29,433 bases of DNA from the IMG/VR virus record IMGVR_UViG_3300014720_000125, positions 1-29,433 of that record; one strand, given 5' to 3'. Shown one piece after another: positions 23,350-29,433 of this stretch (position 1 is its first letter; each line of letters opens with the position of its first letter). Both the position numbers and the translations under genes were made by a program. The DNA is from a virus. The notes beneath the pieces were generated by a model. That model was given only the letters and a program-made list of their open reading frames with translations. It made no database searches and was not told the origin of the DNA.

Positions 23350-23431
23350 CTTGATCCTTTCTGATAATTGTTATAACTATGGCGGTTAGCAGGATGTTGA
23401 CCACTTGAAACATGAGAACATACTCAATCAT
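23342..23431 (-). CDS. 29-residue single-span membrane peptide
   Basis: A very short reading frame of 30 codons with its own ribosome site (AAAGGA, 8 nt before the ATG at 23431) and TGA at 23342-23344. Its sequence is one acidic start (MIEY) followed by a hydrophobic stretch (VLMFQVVNILLTAIVITII) and a charged end (RKDQDE). That is a single membrane-spanning peptide. It overlaps the HTH gene end by 8 nt and the next gene start by 8 nt, in the same close-packed style as the rest of the operon. Function unknown. Confidence 0.6.
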   Translation of the reverse strand: MIEYVLMFQVVNILLTAIVITIIRKDQDE

Positions 23432-23828
23432 TTCTGCTTTCCTTTATCTTTAGTTTTCTACTAATTGAAGACTGCGAAACCCCCGAGAGCCTCATAATCA
23501 TATTCTGGCTTGTACCCATTTCAATTGCTCTCTTTACTGCCTGATAATCAAAATCACCCATTGACTTTGTAAAGAGAATTTGCCTGAGCGTCTCTAGTGA
23601 CTCTGGCTCAAAAGATCCGCCAGTCTTATCTGTTTTATTTGTATAGGCTTTGATCTTTGAATGATTGACTCCAGATCCAAATATTTTTGCTATCTGCCTA
23701 TTGGAAAATAATCCGTAGCGCGAAAGCTCTGTAGTCTTATCGGCAATCTGTTTGTCAGAAAATGTTTTAGCATTTTCCCTAATCCAAATTGCAGTATTGA
23801 TTGCTTCTAATCTTTTTTCGTCGTTCAT
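23424..23828 (-). CDS. Helix-turn-helix DNA-binding protein
   Basis: A 134-residue basic protein whose ATG overlaps the primase stop by 4 nt (ATGA). Two helix-turn-helix-like segments are seen: FSNRQIAKIFGSGVNHSKIK near residue 42, and EMGTSQNMIMRLSGVSQSSIS near residue 102. The latter has the "T...i....gvs.stisr.L" pattern of recognition helices. It could be a transcription regulator of the phage or a replication accessory. No dimer or effector domain is recognised. It follows the primase directly in the operon. Confidence 0.65.
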   Translation of the reverse strand: MNDEKRLEAINTAIWIRENAKTFSDKQIADKTTELSRYGLFSNRQIAKIFGSGVNHSKIKAYTNKTDKTGGSFEPESLETLRQILFTKSMGDFDYQAVKRAIEMGTSQNMIMRLSGVSQSSISRKLKIKESRND

Positions 23829-26014
23829 ACCGTCTCCAAAAATCTTTTGCTTCCATCAATTACAATATTAATTCGAGCCTGAGAGTGAAGAGATTCGATC
23901 ATATCGTCGAACTCCCTCTTCTTCTTATCCCCAAACTTCTTAAATGCCTCTTCGTAGCGAATTCGGCCACCCTTTGCAACAATGAGTGCCTCTAACGAGT
24001 CAACATCTCTCTGCCAGTCTGAAGCAGATATTGCACTAGCCATTCTCACTAGATTTGCAAACCAGCCCTCCGCATAATGAATTGCGACCAGGACGTGCTT
24101 TAGCTCAACCCTTAGCGACCTCTCCTGCATAGCGAGTAGGATAGATATCTTCCAAACCGACAATGCAAGTCTCTGCCTTGATGGCTCGATTGATTCTTCG
24201 TGCTGATGTCCGCTTGTATATTCGCCCATATCCCATTTGAACTGATTGAACCGAGCTAGTGCCTCATCCGATAATAAAACCGGCACAGGTGGTTCTGGTG
24301 ATTGATTGAGCCACCATTGATAAGTTTCCAGCAGCGACCTGACAATCTCTTCCATCTCGACATCACGCCTAAAGCTGTCAGCAGAGCTAGCCTGAGAAAG
24401 GTCCTCTGATTCCCTTGTGCGCTCTGGGGCATCCGCTACAACATAGATAAACCTAGCCAAAAAGCCTGAGCGGAAGTAATCAGTAGTAAGAATCTCAGCA
24501 ACTTTACTCGTGATACCCATTAGATACATAATAAAGTTTGTCTCAGCCCTGTCGGTCTGAAGGGCTTTTATGCCAGTGTTCGCACCAGTGGAGCGAAGCA
24601 TTACTGGAACTTTTCCGTCATATAGTTCTGTGTATTGATCTGCGGCAGCTGACATATATGTCTTAGTTACAAACTCTTTGAACATACCCTGCACCTCGTC
24701 TCGGTGGAACATAGATGTCATTTTGTCTCGTCCCGCCAAGTGCTTGACCAATGCCTCACCAGTTGCATTGGAGCCGATGTCGATTTGGTATCCAATTTGA
24801 TTCTCAAAAGATGAGAGCATCTTTAGCATCAGCGCCCGACTGGTTGATTTTCTGCTACGAGTTGTTTCACCCAGTAGCATAAACCAAAGGTTTAGTCCCA
24901 TCTTTCCATACTTTGGAGCCGCCACACCCGCTGAGGAGAACACAGCAGACAAGAGGATAAAAGCACTTGCTACTTGATACTCAATCGCTCCATCAGTTTT
25001 CTTTTTAGCCCAAGCACAGTATCGGTCAATGAAGGTATGGGTCGAGCTGACTTTAGTCCGCTCTTCCGCGGATAAAAAGTCAATCTTCTTCTCTGGAGCT
25101 GGCTCAACATCTAGCGGCTCGATTGCTTGATTGATATCCCCTAAAGACTGTTGCGCTCTCTGAACCTCACGCCACAGATCGCCATCGGCATCCGCCCTCT
25201 TTGGTCTCGATGGGTGATGATATTTGTTGCATTTTGCATTTTTAGCAACCACAAAAACTTCTTCTGCAGATAGCCCCTGCCTAAAAAGCTCAAGCTCTAG
25301 CCTCCAAAGCATTCTGCTCATATCCGAATTCATATTCGGCTCTTCCATATACAGGGATAAGATTTCCCTATTGCTGGAAATTTTTGAAAGAACCTTTATT
25401 AGCTCTGGCGTTTGCTCGGGAAGCGGAAGGTTCGCCAACTCCGGAACGGCCTCAACGGAAACATCGGCATAAGTCTTTTCTATTTCATCAATCGAATACA
25501 CAACGCCAGTATTATTTGCGCTGACTCGAAATCGCTCTGGGTATTTTAGATTGCTAGTGCCAGCAACTCGAAGTAGCTTAGTCGGGTTCCAGCCAGAAAC
25601 ATCACAGCCCTGGTCTCTGTGTGCGTAGGCAATCTTTTTGGCAATTGTTGCAACCCTCTGCGGGTCTTGTTCGTTATCAAGGATCCAGTAACAGTGCCAT
25701 CTGTCCCTGGATGTCTCCACGGATATTGATGGCTCAAGTCTAAAGTTGCTCGGGTGACAGGTGTCGGCATCCGCATACACAACAGAAACAGCTTTAGCGT
25801 TTTCACGAATTCGTCTTTGTTCGTAAAACAGAATTGGTGAAAAGTAAACATCTTCCTCAGAGTATTTTTCGGCGTAGGCAGACATCTGCTCAAGCTCGTC
25901 TGGATAACTAAAGAACTTTTGAACTGTAGGAGTTGATTGGCTATCCTTTGTTACAAGCGTGGCGTAGCCAGCGGATGAGCCGAGAACTGACTCTAGGAAC
26001 TGCTCAATTGACAT
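23825..26014 (-). CDS. AEP primase fused to DUF3987 helicase-like ATPase
   Basis: A 729-residue protein. The ATG at 26014 is chosen for its strong GAGGAG site; an ATG 12 nt upstream has none. Residues 70-170 look like an archaeo-eukaryotic primase core: DAD (Asp82/Asp84 in VYADAD), RWHCYW (His107) and a later Asp-containing segment GCDVSGWNPTKLLRVAG. Residues about 310-640 match DUF3987: a nucleotide-binding loop LLGETTRSRKST (382-391, an Arg where a Gly is usual), a FHRDEVQG (Asp439/Glu440) Walker-B-like site and SGFLARF with a possible Arg finger. It would start DNA synthesis and unwind DNA at the fork. Similar fused primase-helicases occur in many phages. Confidence 0.82.
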   Translation of the reverse strand: MSIEQFLESVLGSSAGYATLVTKDSQSTPTVQKFFSYPDELEQMSAYAEKYSEEDVYFSPILFYEQRRIRENAKAVSVVYADADTCHPSNFRLEPSISVETSRDRWHCYWILDNEQDPQRVATIAKKIAYAHRDQGCDVSGWNPTKLLRVAGTSNLKYPERFRVSANNTGVVYSIDEIEKTYADVSVEAVPELANLPLPEQTPELIKVLSKISSNREILSLYMEEPNMNSDMSRMLWRLELELFRQGLSAEEVFVVAKNAKCNKYHHPSRPKRADADGDLWREVQRAQQSLGDINQAIEPLDVEPAPEKKIDFLSAEERTKVSSTHTFIDRYCAWAKKKTDGAIEYQVASAFILLSAVFSSAGVAAPKYGKMGLNLWFMLLGETTRSRKSTSRALMLKMLSSFENQIGYQIDIGSNATGEALVKHLAGRDKMTSMFHRDEVQGMFKEFVTKTYMSAAADQYTELYDGKVPVMLRSTGANTGIKALQTDRAETNFIMYLMGITSKVAEILTTDYFRSGFLARFIYVVADAPERTRESEDLSQASSADSFRRDVEMEEIVRSLLETYQWWLNQSPEPPVPVLLSDEALARFNQFKWDMGEYTSGHQHEESIEPSRQRLALSVWKISILLAMQERSLRVELKHVLVAIHYAEGWFANLVRMASAISASDWQRDVDSLEALIVAKGGRIRYEEAFKKFGDKKKREFDDMIESLHSQARINIVIDGSKRFLETV

Positions 26015-26039
26015 TTTTCTCCTCAAAAAAAGTGTCTAG

Positions 26040-26130
26040 TCCCCTTTCAGGAATCGAACCTGACATCGCCAAGGAGAGCCGGGCCGAGAGAAACAGAGAG
26101 AAAACCCGAAACGATGCACCAAGAAGGGGT
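26040..26130 (-). ncRNA. tRNA-like structured element (perfect T-arm, 6-bp acceptor-like helix, no D-arm)
   Basis: On the minus strand 26047-26063 form a perfect T-arm: 5-bp stem TCAGG/CCTGA with the loop TTCGATT, i.e. the exact B-box GGTTCGATTCC. The following AAGGGG pairs with CCCCTT at 26124-26129 to close a 91-nt element. Inside, CATCG (26112-26116) and CGATG (26064-26068) pair in 5 bp. No D-arm or anticodon loop with a U33 can be fitted, so it is not a normal tRNA, and no tmRNA tag sequence is seen. Just after the 3' end are CTA (instead of CCA) and later T7. It may be a tRNA-derived RNA, a tRNA relic, or an attP core made of a tRNA 3' end. Confidence 0.5.
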
Positions 26131-26133
26131 TGG

Positions 26134-26156
26134 TGAGCAGTTTATACTCTTGCTCA
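26134..26156. repeat. Inverted repeat TGAGCA...TGCTCA around a TATAAA-like box
   Basis: TGAGCA (26134-26139) and TGCTCA (26151-26156) are perfect 6-bp inverted repeats around 11 nt that read AGAGTATAAAC on the minus strand. Next to it, CACCAA/TTGGTG (26117-26122 and 26130-26135) forms another 6-bp hairpin with a 7-nt loop. The first repeat may be an operator over a promoter for the downstream tRNA-like element or primase gene. Both are within the 160-nt gap between the SSB-like and primase genes. Confidence 0.35.
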
Positions 26157-26174
26157 GGAGCGCCCATTAGGGAA

Positions 26175-26645
26175 CTACCAAGTGTCGCTATCGCCCTCAG
26201 TAGTCTTTTTTGCACCCATTGATTTTAAGAGAGCCTCTGGGGTGCTGGCAGGCTTAGTGAAACCTGCCACATTGTTTTCCTCGCCCTCAAGGCCAGGAAC
26301 GATTTTAACTTTTGCACCGATCGACATACCCATCAAGTCTTTGGTAGCAGGAACTGCAAACTTGCCGTCCTTCATATCAAAGCCAAGTGCCTCAAAAAAA
26401 GCCTGAGTCTTCCAGAATGCCTTGCCGGTGTAAAGTGGAACATAGGTGAACAGCCTACGATTTTCGTAATCACCCTCAGAAATTCTGAGCTGTAGTTTGA
26501 ACTGCGGCTTACCTGCGTTTTCTCCATTCTTGACCTCTAGGGTCTCAATGTCGAAGATGGTGGTGCTATAAGTTCCTGCTGGAATAAGTCCGTAATCAGA
26601 CTTTGGTGCTAAGTCTCCAGCGGAGATGTTGATGCTAATTGCCAT
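26175..26645 (-). CDS. DUF669-like / SSB-like single-strand DNA-binding protein
   Basis: A 156-residue protein with a perfect AAGGAGG ribosome site embedded in the end of the Sak4 gene. The layout (AGTYSTTIFDIETLEVKNGEN, then KPQFKLQLRISEGDYENRRLFTYVPLY, then AFWKTQAFFEALGFDM) matches the DUF669 family, an OB-fold-type protein often next to phage recombinases. The C-terminus GDSDTW is acidic with a terminal aromatic, like the interaction tip of SSB proteins. It probably coats single-stranded DNA and loads the Sak4-like partner encoded just upstream. Confidence 0.78.
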   Translation of the reverse strand: MAISINISAGDLAPKSDYGLIPAGTYSTTIFDIETLEVKNGENAGKPQFKLQLRISEGDYENRRLFTYVPLYTGKAFWKTQAFFEALGFDMKDGKFAVPATKDLMGMSIGAKVKIVPGLEGEENNVAGFTKPASTPEALLKSMGAKKTTEGDSDTW

Positions 26646-26647
26646 AA

Positions 26648-27373
26648 TTATTTTCCTCCTTCGGCAATCTTATCCATAATTTTTTTCATACTTGGATCGA
26701 CAAGCCGACCTGGCAACCCAAATCTGTTTCCAGACACAAGTCTGTCCGAGGACTGCATATACATTACTCGGTGAATCTCTCCATCGCCATCCGCCTCGGT
26801 TGTTAGGTAGGCAACAATGTCTGGCACAGATGGCAGAGTATTGCGGGCAGACCCGGGTAGCAGTGGGATTGTCTTTACCGCACCAGTCTGCTCATCCTTC
26901 TCATCGAGTGCGTGGGCAACGATTATTCCGAGAAACGGAGCAGCGTGGAGCTTTCGTGATAAATCCGTAATCCACTGCTTTAGGTCTCCATACTTACCGA
27001 ACTTGTTGTTTCGGTTTTCTGGCTTGTCACCAAAGACCCTCTCAGCTCTATCCATAGCCACGCCAAGGGTATCGATAATAACGGTCTTGTATTGGTGCTT
27101 TTGGTCGAGCAGTGCATTGATGGCGCTGTCGAACTTTTCGTGTGTATCACAAGCAACAACATCTACATCGGGCCAGTCGCGAGAAATGGCGGTAGATCCA
27201 CCCTCGGTATCTAGAACCAATACTGGAGACAAAGATGCAATCTGAGCGGCGCTCGCGGCAAACCAGCTCTTACCTCTCTTTGGGTCTCCATAAACCAAAA
27301 TTGAATTTGGCTTGTTGAGTTGTGCTGCTTTTTTGATGCCCTTCTCAAAGGGCAGTTTTGGAAAGTCAGTCAT
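26648..27373 (-). CDS. Sak4-like RecA-fold ATPase (single-strand annealing/recombination)
   Basis: A 241-residue single-domain RecA-fold ATPase with a perfect AAGGAGG ribosome site. Walker A is GDPKRGKS (residues 29-36), Walker B is VIID (98-101), and other core parts are LDTEGGSTAI (54-63) and a switch-like segment IIVAHALDE (about 149-157). This size and layout fit the Sak4 / AAA_24 phage recombination ATPases that anneal or exchange strands with SSB help. The neighbours (SSB-like gene downstream, PD-(D/E)XK nuclease upstream) agree with that. A RecA/RadA role is less likely because the N- and C-terminal domains are missing. Confidence 0.85.
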   Translation of the reverse strand: MTDFPKLPFEKGIKKAAQLNKPNSILVYGDPKRGKSWFAASAAQIASLSPVLVLDTEGGSTAISRDWPDVDVVACDTHEKFDSAINALLDQKHQYKTVIIDTLGVAMDRAERVFGDKPENRNNKFGKYGDLKQWITDLSRKLHAAPFLGIIVAHALDEKDEQTGAVKTIPLLPGSARNTLPSVPDIVAYLTTEADGDGEIHRVMYMQSSDRLVSGNRFGLPGRLVDPSMKKIMDKIAEGGK

Positions 27374-27668
27374 ATTTCCTCCTTGTTTGTGACTCTACCA
27401 CATCTAATCCCGCCATACGTAACGACACGACGAGTTTCTTGAATTTTTTTTCAATTTTTATTTGTCCAACAATTTCCCTAATTGCAAATGCTATCGAAAT
27501 GATGGCAGATATAAATAAGAAAATCTTTAGATAAAGGCTTGTAACCTCAAGACCTGCCAGCACAAAAAGTGCTGATTGAATAATTAGCCCAAGGCTAAGG
27601 CTGAGGGTCAAGAACCTTGCAATTGAAACAATGCTCTTCCCTTGCAAACTCTTCAAGATCTTTTCCAC
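27366..27668 (-). CDS. Small two-span membrane protein overlapping the nuclease gene
   Basis: A 100-residue protein with a GTG start at 27668 and the canonical AAGGAG 7 nt upstream, so the start is well supported although it lies 74 nt inside the nuclease gene. Two membrane segments are visible (about residues 19-40, FLTLSLSLGLIIQSALFVLAGL, and 45-63), then a basic helical tail (KIEKKFKKLVV). The end overlaps the Sak4 start by 8 nt. A membrane protein in the middle of a recombination operon is unusual. It might anchor the replisome or be a superinfection or host-takeover factor. The function is unknown. Confidence 0.65.
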   Translation of the reverse strand: MEKILKSLQGKSIVSIARFLTLSLSLGLIIQSALFVLAGLEVTSLYLKIFLFISAIISIAFAIREIVGQIKIEKKFKKLVVSLRMAGLDVVESQTRRKYD

Positions 27669-28311
27669 CCTGAATCTCCTTCCAAATTCTTTCTAGTCTG
27701 TGCCAAACACTTAGGGCAAACTCTTCATCGTAGTCAAAAGTCCAAGTCCAAAGGTCTGGGTCATAAGTTCCGTCGCGGTTGATAAATACTAGCGATGCCC
27801 CGTCGATAGGAATGTTGTTCTTGTTTAGTCCCCAAGCATAAACCTGCACCTGAGCGTAGTAGCGGCGAAGCGTGTAAGATGCCTCCGGGTCTTCCTTCTG
27901 CTCGAAGATAATAGCCTGTAGGGCTTTTGACTTCTTGCGGTTAGAAGTTTTCCAATCGATCAGGTGCTTGCTATTGATTAGGGCTAGGTCTGGCTTTGAC
28001 TTTATTTCGCCGTAGCCCTCTAGGTTGCCCAGTCTAATAGTTTGCTCAATGCTGGCAGACTTAAACTCTGGGAACAGGTCAAAGTCTGCTGTTGGTATGC
28101 GCTCTTCGAGATACTCGTGAACAGCAGTGCCAATCCTAGCGCCCATCCAATACTTGAATGGTGGCTGCTCAACTCCCTTTAGCTTGCTTGCGAGATGATA
28201 CTCACACGGATCGCTGAAGTCGCTTGCGCCCACTAGTTTTTGTGAGTCTCTTGAACTCGCTTGTTGAAACAAAGACAGTGCGAGTGTCTTCACTCTCGAA
28301 TCGGTAATCAT
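27595..28311 (-). CDS. Cas4/RecB-like PD-(D/E)XK exonuclease
   Basis: A 238-residue nuclease. The ATG at 28311 has GGGAG 4 nt upstream. The PD-(D/E)XK core is visible: GTAVHEYLEE with His65, KPDLAL with Asp108, LIDWKTS with Asp119 and Lys121, and the AQVQVYAWGL motif with Gln154. Cys residues Cys36 (DPCEYHL) near the N-terminus and CFNC (228-231) near the C-terminus recall the Fe-S cluster Cys of Cas4, but only three are seen, so a complete 4Fe-4S cluster is not assured. It probably resects DNA ends for the Sak4-like ATPase. Its first 110 nt overlap the preceding WhiB gene. Confidence 0.85.
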   Translation of the reverse strand: MITDSRVKTLALSLFQQASSRDSQKLVGASDFSDPCEYHLASKLKGVEQPPFKYWMGARIGTAVHEYLEERIPTADFDLFPEFKSASIEQTIRLGNLEGYGEIKSKPDLALINSKHLIDWKTSNRKKSKALQAIIFEQKEDPEASYTLRRYYAQVQVYAWGLNKNNIPIDGASLVFINRDGTYDPDLWTWTFDYDEEFALSVWHRLERIWKEIQGGKDLEEFAREEHCFNCKVLDPQP

Positions 28312-28540
28312 CTTGCTCCCTTGTTGGGGTCTTCCTTATCGTAAAGTCAACGCCACCCCAAATGCCGTTTTCCTCTTCGTTTGCAATTGCATAGTTTAGG
28401 CATTCTACCTGAACCGGACAAGTTTTGCAAATACTTTTTGCGTAAGCTCCCTGTCGTTCCATGTCAGGGAACCATAATTCTGGGTCAATCTGAGCGCAAA
28501 CTGCTTCTTTTTTCCAAGATAAATCTAGTTGAACTTTCAT
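28202..28540 (-). CDS. WhiB-like regulator 1
   Basis: A 112-residue protein. The four cluster-binding Cys are Cys15, Cys38, Cys41 and Cys47, arranged C-x22-CxxC-x5-C as in WhiB proteins, followed by the GIWGG turn (59-63). After it the tail is charged and basic (SGRKRLQRSV at the end), possibly DNA-binding. WhiB-like proteins bind a 4Fe-4S cluster and usually act on the sigma factor region 4; phage-borne versions can shut off or redirect host transcription. The ATG overlaps the next gene's stop (TAATG). The 3' end overlaps the nuclease gene by 110 nt. Confidence 0.9.
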   Translation of the reverse strand: MKVQLDLSWKKEAVCAQIDPELWFPDMERQGAYAKSICKTCPVQVECLNYAIANEEENGIWGGVDFTIRKTPTREQDDYRFESEDTRTVFVSTSEFKRLTKTSGRKRLQRSV

Positions 28541-28821
28541 TAGAATAACTCCTCTGGCTTTATACTAAATGAAACTCCACCCCAAACCCCATTTTGTTCG
28601 CCATTGGCGACTGCGAAATCGTAGCACTGCTTTAGCAGCGGGCATCCGTGGCAAATCTCTTCGCACTCATCTTCGGTTAGGAAGTCGGTGTCTGTGTAGA
28701 GATCTGGATTCGATATACACGGATAAATGGGATGCTCTTCCTGTTTTTTACAAAGCTCTTCCCAAGCCCTTCGGGCTTTAGGCAGTATGCCTAAATCTAT
28801 TCCTTCTTGACTTCTTGCCAT
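28540..28821 (-). CDS. WhiB-like regulator 2 (or WhiB-derived protein)
   Basis: A 93-residue protein and the second of the tandem WhiB pair. It has Cys35, Cys57, Cys60 and Cys66 (YPC ... CHGCPLLKQC) with the same C-x21-CxxC-x5-C layout, and the GVWGG turn at 78-82. There are two further Cys (24 and 53). It ends 11 residues after the turn, so it lacks the long basic tail of its neighbour. It may bind the cluster and the sigma factor but contact DNA poorly (inference). Both ends overlap neighbouring genes by one base (TAATG). Confidence 0.87.
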   Translation of the reverse strand: MARSQEGIDLGILPKARRAWEELCKKQEEHPIYPCISNPDLYTDTDFLTEDECEEICHGCPLLKQCYDFAVANGEQNGVWGGVSFSIKPEELF

Positions 28822-29433
28822 TACTGCTTCCTAGCCCTAAGACTTTCATTCATTTTTATTCTATCCCGCACAAGCCTAGAAAGTATGCCAAGATCGTAAG
28901 TGTCGTCCGCAACAATTTTATAGCTGACCACCGACTTTTTCTGCCCCCTTCGGTCTAATCGACCAGCGGCCTGCTCGTTGAGCAATCGGTTGTCATCCTC
29001 AGATAGCCAAACAACAATATTCGTGGCTTCCTGTAGTCCATCAGTTCCCTCTCCGATAGCCGCAATAACCGCCACAATGAACTGAATATCCCCTGCAATA
29101 AATTCCTCTAGTGCCTTGTCTCTTACTGGTTGAGACTTTTTGCCAGACCACTCGAATGCCGAGTAGCCCATCCCGATTAGCCTCTTAGTCGTGACCTCAG
29201 CAAACTTTTGTGAGTGGGTCAAGATCAACATCTGCTCACCCTCAGGATGGTCTTCAATAATTTGCAAAAGTTCCACCAGTTTTGTGGACTTGCAATCCTC
29301 AGCAAAAGTTACATCACCGGTCTCAGGGTCGATTGTTGGAACGCCCAGAGTAATTTGTCTTAGCCTTGTGCGAACCGCTACAGGAGCTTCTACCACAAGC
29401 GGATTATCTCCTAGCCAAACAAAAAGATCTTGC
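28821..29433 (-). CDS. SF2/SNF2-type DNA helicase, C-terminal part (partial)
   Basis: The frame stays open to the right edge of the window, so about 203 residues of the C-terminal part are visible (the first in-frame GTG at 29396 is not a real start). Motif V is seen as GEGTDGLQEATNIV and motif VI as QAAGRLDRRGQ. A sheet with ILTHSQKF (motif IV region) precedes them. The Q..GR..R.GQ form is typical of SNF2/RapA-like SF2 helicases. It is likely involved in replication or recombination. The ATPase half (motifs I-III) is outside the window. Confidence 0.85.
   Translation of the reverse strand, partial: QDLFVWLGDNPLVVEAPVAVRTRLRQITLGVPTIDPETGDVTFAEDCKSTKLVELLQIIEDHPEGEQMLILTHSQKFAEVTTKRLIGMGYSAFEWSGKKSQPVRDKALEEFIAGDIQFIVAVIAAIGEGTDGLQEATNIVVWLSEDDNRLLNEQAAGRLDRRGQKKSVVSYKIVADDTYDLGILSRLVRDRIKMNESLRARKQ

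Noticed and set aside
26040-26130. A complete standard tRNA or tmRNA.
   Set aside because: No D-arm or U33-containing anticodon loop can be drawn, and there is no tmRNA tag sequence or second half.
25933-26136. A plus-strand open stretch over the primase start and tRNA-like region.
   Set aside because: It runs against a well-supported gene and has no ribosome site or familiar motif.
26036-26167. A 43-codon minus-strand frame covering the tRNA-like element (ATG at 26167, TAG at 26036-26038).
   Set aside because: No ribosome site is seen, the composition looks like chance translation, and the T-arm is explained better as RNA. It remains a possibility if ribosome data show otherwise.
1-29433. 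Insertion sequences, integrase, or lysogeny repressor.
   Set aside because: No transposase, tyrosine or serine recombinase, or CI-type repressor motif was seen. The HTH protein at 23424-23828 is not clearly a lysogeny repressor.

Overview
The window is part of the genome of a tailed double-stranded DNA phage with siphovirus-type morphogenesis genes. The host is probably an actinobacterium: two adjacent minus-strand genes encode WhiB-like proteins with the CxxCx5C plus GxWGG signature, a family restricted to Actinobacteria and their phages. The DNA looks AT-leaning by eye, which would suit a low-GC freshwater or marine actinobacterium. That host assignment is an inference. No integrase, excisionase or CI-type repressor is visible in this window.

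Plus strand, 1-21068 (late genes). The first 4.9 kb is a block of fibre/adhesin-like proteins. A three-gene set (A-B-C, C-termini ending in LYGL or LYGI motifs) occurs twice, at 1-1116 (A truncated by the window edge) and 3201-4856. The two copies flank a glycine-rich protein and several small fibre-like genes. Next come the neck genes (adaptor, stopper, HK97-gp10-like, tail terminator), the major tail protein with a strong intrinsic terminator, and a lambda G/GT-type tail assembly chaperone pair joined by a programmed -1 frameshift (slippery heptamer plus a 15-bp hairpin). They are followed by a 2234-residue tape measure protein, two baseplate/tail-tip proteins, a fibre with an S74 self-cleaving chaperone, a small H-type-lectin-like protein, and a lysis cassette (M23 peptidase, two holin-like membrane proteins, an XhlA-like coiled-coil membrane protein). 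Terminase, portal and capsid genes are not present and presumably lie to the left.

Minus strand, 29433-21052 (replication, recombination and regulation). Almost every gene overlaps its neighbour by a few bases, so this looks like one operon. In transcription order it holds an SF2/SNF2-type helicase (truncated by the window edge), two WhiB-like regulators, a Cas4/RecB-like nuclease, a small membrane protein, a Sak4-like RecA-fold ATPase, and a DUF669/SSB-like protein. Next are a structured tRNA-like intergenic element, an AEP primase fused to a DUF3987 helicase-like ATPase, an HTH protein, a previously unlisted 29-residue membrane peptide, a small helical protein, a RuvC-like resolvase, a DUF2945-type protein, a DnaQ-like exonuclease with a zinc ribbon, and a small Cys-rich protein. 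The Sak4, SSB-like and PD-(D/E)XK genes together look like a recombination-dependent replication kit. The two operons converge and their last genes overlap at 21052-21068 with no room for a terminator between them.

Least explained by standard phage biology are the tRNA-like element at 26040-26130, the duplicated A-B-C fibre triads inside the head-neck region, the tandem WhiB genes, and three near-identical -10-like motifs, two of which lie exactly 6 nt before a start codon (possible leaderless transcripts).
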